Of a DNA stretch of 22,395 nt, positions 1-6,280 are shown piece after piece. Source of the DNA: a bacterium (lineage in GTDB: Bacteria > Sumerlaeota > Sumerlaeia > MVZB01); the NCBI GenBank assembly GCA_023480605.1, contig JAMCWS010000407.1:1-22395 (forward strand). Direction: 5' to 3'. The notes below the pieces were generated by a model, which was not told where the DNA came from, searched no databases, and saw only the letters and a list, made by a program, of their open reading frames with translations. The first letter of the stretch is position 1. The number at the start of each line of letters is the position of its first letter. The translations under genes and the position numbers were made by a program.

Positions 1-1
1 C

Positions 2-880
2 ACGCGCGCCCACCTGGGCGCCGGGATGGCGCTGCTCGTCGTGGGCAATTATTACGACATCCGTCTGGCCGTGCTGATCGGCACGGGAATCGACCTGCTC
101 AAGGCGGACATGAGCCGGGTGGCCGGGCTTCAAATGGCCCTGCTCGTTTTCTTCATCCTGATGGTGTTCGGGCTCGGGATCGGAAGCGCCGCGGCGCGGT
201 TCTGGATGCGGCGGCTCATGATCAACGCCTCGCGCCACATCGAGTTCGACCTGCGCAACGACTTCTTCATGAAGCTGGTCGGCCTGCCGCCGGCCTTTTA
301 CGACCGCTACCGGACCGGAGACCTGATGTCGCGCGCAACGAGCGACGTCGACGCGATCCGCACGGTAATCGGCCCGTCGATCATGTATCTGGTCAACACG
401 ATCGCCATCCTGCCGATGACGCTGGTCCAGATGTTCCATATTTCAGTGCCGCTGACGGCGCTCTGCTGGCTGCCGATGCTGTTGATCGCGCCGGTTTTCT
501 ATTTCTTCAGCCACGGCATCCATTTCCGCTCGCGGCGCGCCCAGGAACTGATGAGCGACCTGACGGCCAACATCCAGGAAACCATTTCGGGGGCGCGCGT
601 GGTGAAGGTGTATGCGCGCGAGAGCGACCGGGTGGAGCAATTCGACGGCCTTTCGCGCGATTACATCCGGCAAAGCATGGCGCTGGCCCGGCTGCAGGCG
701 ATTTTCATCCCGATGCTGCGTCTGCTGGTGGGGATGACCGTGCTGCTGCTGCTCTGGGGGGGCAGTTACCTCATCATCCATGGCCGGCTGGGCATCGGGG
801 CGCTGGTCACCTTCTTTCTGCTGCTCATGTCGAGCATCTGGCCGATGGCGGCGTTCGGCTGGGTGCTGGCCCAACTCTAG
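2..880 (+). CDS. ABC exporter half-transporter, membrane-domain part (5' partial, ends at in-frame amber stop)
   Basis: This is the transmembrane part of a type IV (MsbA/MdlA/BmrC-like) ABC exporter half. The frame is open to the window edge, so the true start lies upstream; the first internal ATG is at 26. The protein has hydrophobic helices with the usual exporter landmarks: a 'PPAFYDRYRTGDLMSRATSDVDAIR' type stretch (conserved F-D-x-x-x-x-G-x-L-x-x-R-x-x-x-D) around residues 89-113 counted from the ATG, and an 'RVVKVYARE' coupling-helix region near 193-201. Translation stops at TAG 878-880. The very same frame continues without further stops through the linker and the ATP-binding domain at 905-1825, so the two pieces are one gene split by a single codon, probably a former CAG (Gln). 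It may be a nonsense mutation or a sequence error. Family assignment is firm; the substrate is unknown. Confidence 0.85.
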   Translation, partial: TRAHLGAGMALLVVGNYYDIRLAVLIGTGIDLLKADMSRVAGLQMALLVFFILMVFGLGIGSAAARFWMRRLMINASRHIEFDLRNDFFMKLVGLPPAFYDRYRTGDLMSRATSDVDAIRTVIGPSIMYLVNTIAILPMTLVQMFHISVPLTALCWLPMLLIAPVFYFFSHGIHFRSRRAQELMSDLTANIQETISGARVVKVYARESDRVEQFDGLSRDYIRQSMALARLQAIFIPMLRLLVGMTVLLLLWGGSYLIIHGRLGIGALVTFFLLLMSSIWPMAAFGWVLAQL

Positions 881-904
881 CGCGGTTCGGCGTCGGTCGA
901 GCGG

Positions 905-1825
905 GTGATGGAAATATTCGGCCAGCCGGCTGCTGAAGCTGGTCGGCTCCCTTCACCCGCCCACGAACCGACCCACCCGACGGCGGACGGGGTGCTCCGT
1001 TCTCCGCGTCCCGTCCTGCGGGGTGAGATCGAATTCCGCCACCTGACGTTCAACTACCCGGGGGCGTCTCATCCGGCGCTGCGCGACCTGACGCTGCGCG
1101 TGCCCGCCGGCACAGCGTTGGGGCTCACTGGGCCGGTCGGCTGCGGCAAATCGACCCTGGCCGCGCTGCTCGAAGTCCGTTACCTCCCCTCGCGCGGCGC
1201 GCTCTTCATCGACGGAATCGACATACTCGACTGGCCGGTCGAAGACCTGAGGCGGCGGATTGGCATTGTCGACCAGGAGCCGTTCCTGTTCAGCGACACG
1301 ATTGAGGCCAACATCGCCTTCGGCCTGGCTTCCGAAGACGCCCAGCCGACTGCCGACGGCGGCGACGGCCGATCATGCGAACGCGAGGAGGTACGCGACG
1401 TGGTGCGCGAGGCGGCGCGCACGGCCCAGATCGACGCCGAAATCGCCGCCCTGCCCCATCAGTACGAAACCATCCTCGGCGAACGGGGCATCAACCTTTC
1501 GGGCGGCCAGCGCCAGCGCGCCGCCCTGGCCCGGGCGCTGGCGCGCGATCCGGCCCTGCTCATCCTCGACGACGCGCTGGCCGCCGTCGACACCCACACC
1601 GAGGAGGCCATCCTGCGCGGGCTGCGCGACATGCTGGAGCGGCGCACGACGATCCTCATTTCGCATCGCATCTCGACCGTTTCGCTGACCGACCAGATCG
1701 TTTACCTCGAAGATGGGCAGATCGCCGAACAGGGCACGCACGAGGAATTGCTGACCCGGCGCGGGAAATACTGGGCCCTGGCCGAGCGCCAGAAATTGGT
1801 CGAGGAAATCGAAAGGACGGCGTAG
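905..1825 (+). CDS. ABC exporter ATP-binding domain (second piece of the interrupted half-transporter)
   Basis: This is the nucleotide-binding domain belonging to the piece before it, in the same reading frame; GTG 905 or ATG 908 would be needed if it is translated separately, and no good ribosome site is seen. Counting from 905, an A-loop Tyr is at 51, Walker A (GPVGCGKST) at 76-84, a Q-loop near 124, the signature LSGGQRQ at 198-204, Walker B (LLILDD) at 218-223 and the H-loop His at 254. The residue after Walker B is Asp (D223), not the catalytic Glu. This marks the degenerate-site subunit of heterodimeric exporters such as BmrC/BmrD, YheI/YheH and TM287/288. About 20 hydrophilic residues (141-160) are inserted after the Q-loop segment, and the linker at 9-36 is long and Pro-rich. 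The partner is the next gene. Confidence 0.88.
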   Translation: MMEIFGQPAAEAGRLPSPAHEPTHPTADGVLRSPRPVLRGEIEFRHLTFNYPGASHPALRDLTLRVPAGTALGLTGPVGCGKSTLAALLEVRYLPSRGALFIDGIDILDWPVEDLRRRIGIVDQEPFLFSDTIEANIAFGLASEDAQPTADGGDGRSCEREEVRDVVREAARTAQIDAEIAALPHQYETILGERGINLSGGQRQRAALARALARDPALLILDDALAAVDTHTEEAILRGLRDMLERRTTILISHRISTVSLTDQIVYLEDGQIAEQGTHEELLTRRGKYWALAERQKLVEEIERTA

Positions 1826-1943
1826 GAAGGCCCCGATCGGGCGATGCCCCCCGCCGGGCCGCCGTCCGATGCCGAAGACCGCCTTCGGAATTCAAGCTTC
1901 AGTCTGATATTCAGAGTTCAAACGACGCCGGACGGCACCGCCG

Positions 1944-3800
1944 ATGTCGAAAGTGCAACAAGCCCTCGCCCCCGACGAAATCCAATCCGCCCAGCGGCGG
2001 CTCGATTTCTCGCTATTGCGCCGCTTGTGGAAATACATCCGTCCCTACCGGAGAGCGGCCGGGGTAACGCTGCTGCTGACGCTCGCCGCCGGCGGCCTCA
2101 ACGTGACCTTGCCATTGATGGCCAAACGCATTATCGACGTCGAGATCGCCCGGGGCAACATGACTGGCGTCGTCCACATGTCGCTCCTGTATTTGACGGT
2201 GATCGTGCTTGCCGTCGGCCTCGACGTTGCGTTCAACTACCTGAGCGCCTGGGTCGGCCAGCATGCCATGCATGACCTGCGTCTGGATCTCTACCGGCAC
2301 GTCCTCGGCCAGGACGTGGTATACTTCGACCGCAATCCCGTGGGGCGGATCATCACGCGGCTGACCAGCGACGTCGGCACATTAAACGAGTTGTTCGCCA
2401 CGGGCGTGGTCTCAACGACGGGCGACATGCTCGTGTTGCTGGGCGTCGTCGGCCTGATGCTTTACCACAGTTTGTACCTGTCGATGGTGCTGTTGCTGGT
2501 CATACCTATCATGGTGCCGGCGATCTCGATCTTCCGGCGTTACTCGCGCAGGTGGTACCTGGAGACCCGCCGGCACCTGGCAACGCTCAACGCCTACCTG
2601 CAGGAAAACCTGGCCGGCATCCGGACCGTGCAGGCGTTCAACCGCGAGGGACGCAACTTCGCCCAGTTCCGCCTGCTTAATCGCGATTACCGCGAGGCCA
2701 ACATCAAGACCATCCTGGCGTTCGCGATGTTCTTTCCGGTCATGTCGCTCGTTTCGTCGGGCGCCGTCGCCGGGGTTATCTGGGTCGGGGGCGGCCAGAT
2801 CATCGCCGGGCGTCTCAGCGGCGCGCCCACGCTGACCTTCGGCGAGCTTTTCCTTTTCATCCAGTGCATGCAGATGTTATTCAGCCCCATCCGCACCCTG
2901 ACGGAAAAGATCAACCTGCTGCAATCGGCCACCGCATCCTCCGAGCGGATTTTCAAACTGCTCGACACCCGGCCCGCCATCATGCCGCCGGTCGATCCCG
3001 TCCCCGTGCCCCCGTTGCGCGAGGCCGTCCGGTTCGAACACGTCGATTTTGCCTACGTCGAGGGGGAGCCGGTGCTGCGCGACGTGAGCTTCGACATCCC
3101 GCGGGGACAGACCATTGCGGTCGTCGGCGCCACGGGAGCCGGCAAGTCGACCCTCATCAATCTCATGACCCGCTTTTACGACGTGGGCGGGGGGCGAATC
3201 CTGCTCGACGGGGTCGACCTGCGACGATTCGATCCCGGGGAACTGCGCCGGATGTTCGCCGTCGTTTTGCAGGAAGTGTTTTTGTTTTCAGGCACCATCG
3301 CCGAAAATCTGCGCCTGGCCAATCCATCGCTGAGCGACGCGCAACTGTGGGACATCCTGCGTCAGGTCAACGCCCACGATTTCGTGGCCGGCCTGCCCGG
3401 GGGCCTGCGCGCCAAGGTCACCGAGCGCGGCGGCACCTTTTCGACAGGGCAGAAACAACTTTTGGCTTTCGCCCGGGCGCTGGCGGCCGATCCCCAGGTC
3501 CTGGTACTCGACGAAGCCACGGCCAACATCGACACCGAAACCGAGCAGCGCATTCAGGCGGCCATCCGCCGGATGCTGGCAGGGCGGACGGGGCTGGTGA
3601 TCGCCCACCGCCTTTCGACCATCCAGCGCGCCGACCGGATCCTGGTCATGCACCGCGGCCGGGTGCGCGAGTCGGGCACCCACGAAGAACTGCTTCAACT
3701 CGACGGTCTTTACCGTCGCCTTTTCGAGTTGCAATATCGCCAGCCGCCGGCGGGGGAGGTTCAGCCGGCCGGAACCCTCGGCGGACGGCCCGAGCCTTGA
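1944..3800 (+). CDS. ABC exporter half-transporter, canonical ATPase subunit (MdlB/BmrD-like)
   Basis: This is a full-length (618 aa) membrane-ATPase fusion of the multidrug/lipid exporter family. A six-helix membrane domain occupies about residues 35-325, with the F-D-x-N-P-x-G-R-x-x-x-R-x-x-x-D landmark at 128-143. The ATPase domain has Walker A GATGAGKST at 395-403, a Q-loop at 443, a variant signature FSTGQKQ at 499-505, Walker B VLVLDE with catalytic Glu524, and the H-loop His555. Its canonical Walker motifs pair with the LSGGQRQ of the upstream gene to make one complete ATP site. Its own variant signature faces the Asp-substituted Walker B of the upstream gene, giving one degenerate site, as known for heterodimeric exporters. 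It lies 118 bp downstream on the same strand. No strong Shine-Dalgarno precedes ATG 1944, but no better start is evident. The substrate cannot be told from sequence. Confidence 0.93.
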   Translation: MSKVQQALAPDEIQSAQRRLDFSLLRRLWKYIRPYRRAAGVTLLLTLAAGGLNVTLPLMAKRIIDVEIARGNMTGVVHMSLLYLTVIVLAVGLDVAFNYLSAWVGQHAMHDLRLDLYRHVLGQDVVYFDRNPVGRIITRLTSDVGTLNELFATGVVSTTGDMLVLLGVVGLMLYHSLYLSMVLLLVIPIMVPAISIFRRYSRRWYLETRRHLATLNAYLQENLAGIRTVQAFNREGRNFAQFRLLNRDYREANIKTILAFAMFFPVMSLVSSGAVAGVIWVGGGQIIAGRLSGAPTLTFGELFLFIQCMQMLFSPIRTLTEKINLLQSATASSERIFKLLDTRPAIMPPVDPVPVPPLREAVRFEHVDFAYVEGEPVLRDVSFDIPRGQTIAVVGATGAGKSTLINLMTRFYDVGGGRILLDGVDLRRFDPGELRRMFAVVLQEVFLFSGTIAENLRLANPSLSDAQLWDILRQVNAHDFVAGLPGGLRAKVTERGGTFSTGQKQLLAFARALAADPQVLVLDEATANIDTETEQRIQAAIRRMLAGRTGLVIAHRLSTIQRADRILVMHRGRVRESGTHEELLQLDGLYRRLFELQYRQPPAGEVQPAGTLGGRPEP

Positions 3801-3856
3801 AAAAATTACTCTTGGGCTCAATCTCGCGACGCGAACGACCGATAGGAGGTTAAGGA

Positions 3857-3973
3857 ATGGCGTTGTCGGTCGCCGATGGGGGAGATTCAGCACGGGGACG
3901 CCGCGTCCCTGGAAGGTGCGCAACATGGAGTCACGCCATCGGATCCTGGTCGTTTCGGAAGATCCCGGTCTGA
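3857..3973 (+). CDS. possible 38-codon leader ORF behind a strong ribosome site
   Basis: An AGGAGG at 3844-3849 is ideally spaced (7 nt) from ATG 3857. That ATG opens a 38-codon reading frame ending in TGA at 3971-3973, which overlaps the first 49 bases of the receiver-PilZ gene in another frame. The predicted peptide is polar and matches nothing I recognise. The ribosome site is the best in this part of the window, whereas the receiver gene itself has only a modest GGAAGG. It could be a leader peptide giving translational coupling, or a fortuitous site, or the remains of a longer N-terminus shifted by an error. Confidence 0.22.
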   Translation: MALSVADGGDSARGRRVPGRCATWSHAIGSWSFRKIPV

Positions 3974-4839
3974 CCAACCACCTGGGCCAATTTCTGGCGG
4001 ACAAGGGCTTCGACTACCGTTGCATGACCAGCGCCGAGGAGGCGCTTGCCTGTTATGGCGATTGGCCGGCCGACCTCGTCATCGCCGAGCAGGCCTTCAC
4101 CTCGATGAAGGGCATCGAACTGGCAAGCTGGATCCACCAGGACAATCCCCGGGTCCGCTTCATCATGATCAATTCGCCCGGGGAGACGCCGGAATTCGTC
4201 GACGCGTCGCGCCACCGGATCGTCGCCTTCCTGAGCAAACCGTTTAATCCCGACGACCTGCTTTATTATATCCGCGGGGCGCTGGGTCTGGCCGAGCCGG
4301 TTCTGAATCGCCGTGAATACAACCGTTACCTGTTTCACGTCGAAACCCACTGCATCATCATCAATCCGTTCGACAACAGCGAAAGCCGGCCGATCGTGGC
4401 CCTGCTGCGTGACATCAGCCGCTCGGGGGTTTCGATGATCGTGCGCCAGCTTTTTCCGGTGCCCTGCATGCTTAAGCTGGTTCTCAACCTTCATCGGCAG
4501 GGCGCGCCGATGAACATGCTGGCCAAGTCGGTGGCCTGCACGATGACCCAGATCCCCGACGTGTACAGGCTGGGGGCCAAATTCGTCGGCCTCCTGCCCG
4601 AGGCGATTAACCGGGAGATCATGCAGCTCAATCGTAATGACCTTGCCGGCAGCGACATTTACATGGGCAAAACCTTCCGGAACGCCGTCTGGGAATGGCT
4701 GAGCGAACACCCCGAACGGATCGCCGAAGAGGTGCCCGGCGGCGAGCGCCCACTGAACGAACTGGTCGCCGAGCTTTGCCACAACACTTACGAAAACGAA
4801 TTCGACAACGGCGAAGTTCACCCTCCCGACAAAAAATAA
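3925..4839 (+). CDS. receiver-PilZ protein with Asp-to-Glu phospho-acceptor
   Basis: This is a two-domain cytoplasmic signalling protein (304 aa from ATG 3925; GTG 3916 is an alternative). ATG 3925 is preferred because GGAAGG at 3911-3916 lies 8 nt upstream. Residues about 6-118 form a CheY-like receiver: the acidic pocket is S-E-D (11-13), and the conserved switch Lys is K105 in FLSKPF. The phospho-acceptor position after the DLVIA strand is Glu55 (codon 4087-4089) rather than Asp. Residues about 128-235 form a PilZ domain with both c-di-GMP motifs, RxxxR in NRREYNRY (128-135) and DxSxxG in DISRSGVS. The last ~65 residues are acidic and unassigned. Known PilZ proteins bind c-di-GMP and control motility, adhesion or polysaccharide export; the target here is not visible. 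The Glu suggests a receiver that is not switched by phosphorylation. It stands alone between transport and biosynthesis genes. Confidence 0.85.
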   Translation: MESRHRILVVSEDPGLTNHLGQFLADKGFDYRCMTSAEEALACYGDWPADLVIAEQAFTSMKGIELASWIHQDNPRVRFIMINSPGETPEFVDASRHRIVAFLSKPFNPDDLLYYIRGALGLAEPVLNRREYNRYLFHVETHCIIINPFDNSESRPIVALLRDISRSGVSMIVRQLFPVPCMLKLVLNLHRQGAPMNMLAKSVACTMTQIPDVYRLGAKFVGLLPEAINREIMQLNRNDLAGSDIYMGKTFRNAVWEWLSEHPERIAEEVPGGERPLNELVAELCHNTYENEFDNGEVHPPDKK

Positions 4840-4841
4840 TG

Positions 4842-4873
4842 CCCGGCGCCCACACGCGAGCGAAGGCGCCCGG
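4842..4873 (+). terminator. possible weak terminator hairpin after the receiver-PilZ gene
   Basis: CCCGGCGCC (4842-4850) and GGCGCCCGG (4865-4873) can pair over 8 of 9 positions around a 14-nt loop, starting three bases after the TAA stop. The sequence that follows is only moderately T-rich, so an intrinsic terminator is possible but not convincing. Confidence 0.25.
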
Positions 4874-4953
4874 ACGCATCTTCATACTTCAATTCACCGC
4901 CCATCCCGTTCGGCGAACCGCCCGCCGTTGCCCCAAGGTTGCGTCTTCGGCAG

Positions 4954-4981
4954 TTGACCTTGCCGTGGCGGGGTGTAGAAT
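4954..4981 (+). promoter_or_regulatory. sigma70-like promoter for aroF
   Basis: TTGACC (4954-4959) and TAGAAT (4976-4981) are separated by 16 bp and match the bacterial -35 and -10 consensus at 5 of 6 positions each. The predicted start near 4988 leaves a leader of about 70 nt before the aroF ATG. An AAAGGA at 5038-5043 is the nearest purine-rich ribosome site, but it is 13 nt away, further than usual. This is the best promoter match I found in the window. No attenuator or leader peptide rich in Phe, Tyr or Trp is evident in the short leader. Confidence 0.5.
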
Positions 4982-5056
4982 AGTGGCGCATAATACGGCC
5001 TGCCGCCGGCGTGGCCGGGCGGGGGATATCTCTCCGGAAAGGACCGTTGAGCTCCG

Positions 5057-6067
5057 ATGATTATCGTCATGGAACCCGGTTCCAGCAAGGAACGGATCGA
5101 CGCCGTCATCCGTCGGATCGAGGATTTGGGTTACGGCGCCCACCCGATCTACGGCGTCGAGCGGACGGTGATCGGTTGCGTGGGCCACGAGGACAAGTCG
5201 CCCCTGAGCCAACTCGAGAGCATGCCGGGGGTCGAGGCCGCCATCCCGATCCTCAAGCCCTACAAACTGGTGGGGCGCGAATTCAAGCCCGAGCCCTCGG
5301 TGCTCGATTTCGCCGGCGTCCCCGTCGGCGGCGAGCGACTGGCCATCGTCGCCGGCCCATGCTCGGTCGAGTCGCGCCAGCAGGTCCTCGAAATCGCCCA
5401 CGCCGTGCGCGAGGCGGGCGCCCAGTTTCTGCGCGGCGGCGCCTTCAAGCCGCGCACGTCGCCTTACGCCTTCCAGGGCCTGCGCGGCAAGGGGCTGGAG
5501 TATCTCTGCGAGGCGCGCGCGGCCACGGGGCTCAAAATCGTCACCGAAATCGTCAGCGTCGAGGACCTGCCGCTCATGAACGAGGTCGATGTGCTCCAGA
5601 TCGGCGCGCGCAATTGCCAAAACTATGCGCTGCTCAACGCCGTGGGCCAAACGAAGAAGCCCGTGGTGCTCAAGCGCGGCATGTCGACTCTCATCAGCGA
5701 GTTCCTGATGTCCGCCGAATACATCCTGTCGGAGGGCAACTACAACGTGGCCCTGTGCGAGCGCGGCATACGGACTTTCGAGACGGCCACCCGCTTCACA
5801 CTCGATCTCAACGCCATCCCGGTGATCAAGAGCCTTTCGCACTTGCCGGTGCTGGTGGATCCCAGCCACGGCACGGGCAACTGGCATTACGTCGAGGCGA
5901 TGGCGCGCGCGTCGGTCGCCGCCGGCGCCGACGGCCTGATGATCGAGGTTCACCCCGATCCGAAAAACGCCCTTTCGGACGGCCCCCAATCGCTGAAGCC
6001 GGAGAAGTTCCAGAAGCTGGTCGTGGAAGTGCGCAAGATCGGCGAGGCCATGGGGCGGAAGATTTGA
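5057..6067 (+). CDS. aroF: 3-deoxy-7-phosphoheptulonate (DAHP) synthase, Thermotoga type with N-terminal regulatory domain
   Basis: The enzyme condenses phosphoenolpyruvate with erythrose 4-phosphate in the first step of the shikimate pathway. The 336-aa protein begins with a ferredoxin-like regulatory domain (about 1-70, starting MIIVMEPGS, as in the T. maritima enzyme), which in that family mediates feedback by tyrosine. A TIM barrel follows. Visible signatures include GPCSVE (100-105), the KPRTSPY phosphate/PEP-binding loop (131-137), QIGARNCQNY (181-190), LKRG (205-208) and VDPSHGTG (267-274). The likely metal ligands are Cys102, His271, Glu297 and Asp308. Start 5057 is required because an in-frame stop lies just upstream at 5048. 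The gene has its own probable promoter and is followed on the same strand by dapL after 213 bp filled with short repeats. Confidence 0.96.
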   Translation: MIIVMEPGSSKERIDAVIRRIEDLGYGAHPIYGVERTVIGCVGHEDKSPLSQLESMPGVEAAIPILKPYKLVGREFKPEPSVLDFAGVPVGGERLAIVAGPCSVESRQQVLEIAHAVREAGAQFLRGGAFKPRTSPYAFQGLRGKGLEYLCEARAATGLKIVTEIVSVEDLPLMNEVDVLQIGARNCQNYALLNAVGQTKKPVVLKRGMSTLISEFLMSAEYILSEGNYNVALCERGIRTFETATRFTLDLNAIPVIKSLSHLPVLVDPSHGTGNWHYVEAMARASVAAGADGLMIEVHPDPKNALSDGPQSLKPEKFQKLVVEVRKIGEAMGRKI

Positions 6068-6070
6068 GGC

Positions 6071-6097
6071 TTTAAGTTTTGGGCTTCAGGCTTCAGG
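6071..6097 (+). repeat. inverted arm of the heptamer repeat, just after the aroF stop
   Basis: Three bases after the aroF stop, the sequence carries two TTCAGG(C) units and a TTTTGGG stretch. Its reverse complement resembles 6167-6193 of the heptamer array further on, so the mRNA could fold into a long imperfect hairpin with a roughly 70-nt loop. The 14-mer TTTGGGCTTCAGGC within it (6078-6091) recurs exactly after the dapL stop at 7539-7552. Confidence 0.6.
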
Positions 6098-6159
6098 TAC
6101 CGCGGTTCTGCCCTGGAGTCACGGCGTTCAATAATTACATGCTGTACCTCAATCTTGGA

Positions 6160-6264
6160 GCCTGACGCCTGAAGCCTAAAGCCAAAAGCCTGAAGCCTGA
6201 CGCCTGAAGCCTGACGCCTGACGTCTGAAGCCTGACGCCTGACGCCCAACGTCTATCGCCTTCC
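6160..6264 (+). repeat. tandem 7-bp repeat array, consensus GCCTGAM
   Basis: About 15 consecutive 7-bp units fill the space between the aroF and dapL genes and end just before the dapL ribosome site. Clean units are GCCTGAC or GCCTGAA (6160-6173, 6188-6222, 6230-6243). Others differ by one to three bases (GCCTAAA, GCCAAAA, GTCTGAA, GCCCAAC), and the last two are worn. The strict 7-bp period is not a multiple of three, and the region lies outside any gene. It resembles the short tandemly repeated repetitive sequences known from cyanobacteria and some other phyla. Units are too short and too degenerate for a CRISPR. Confidence 0.9.
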
Positions 6265-6280
6265 ACCAAAGGAGTTCCCC

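Noticed and set aside
878..880. Amber recoding (pyrrolysine or reassigned TAG)
   Set aside because: TAG is the ordinary stop of at least five genes in this window and no recoding element or matching tRNA gene is seen.
6160..6264. CRISPR array
   Set aside because: Units are 7 bp with no spacers between them and there are no cas genes; it is a simple tandem array. The same holds for the 6-bp clusters at 21014-21210.
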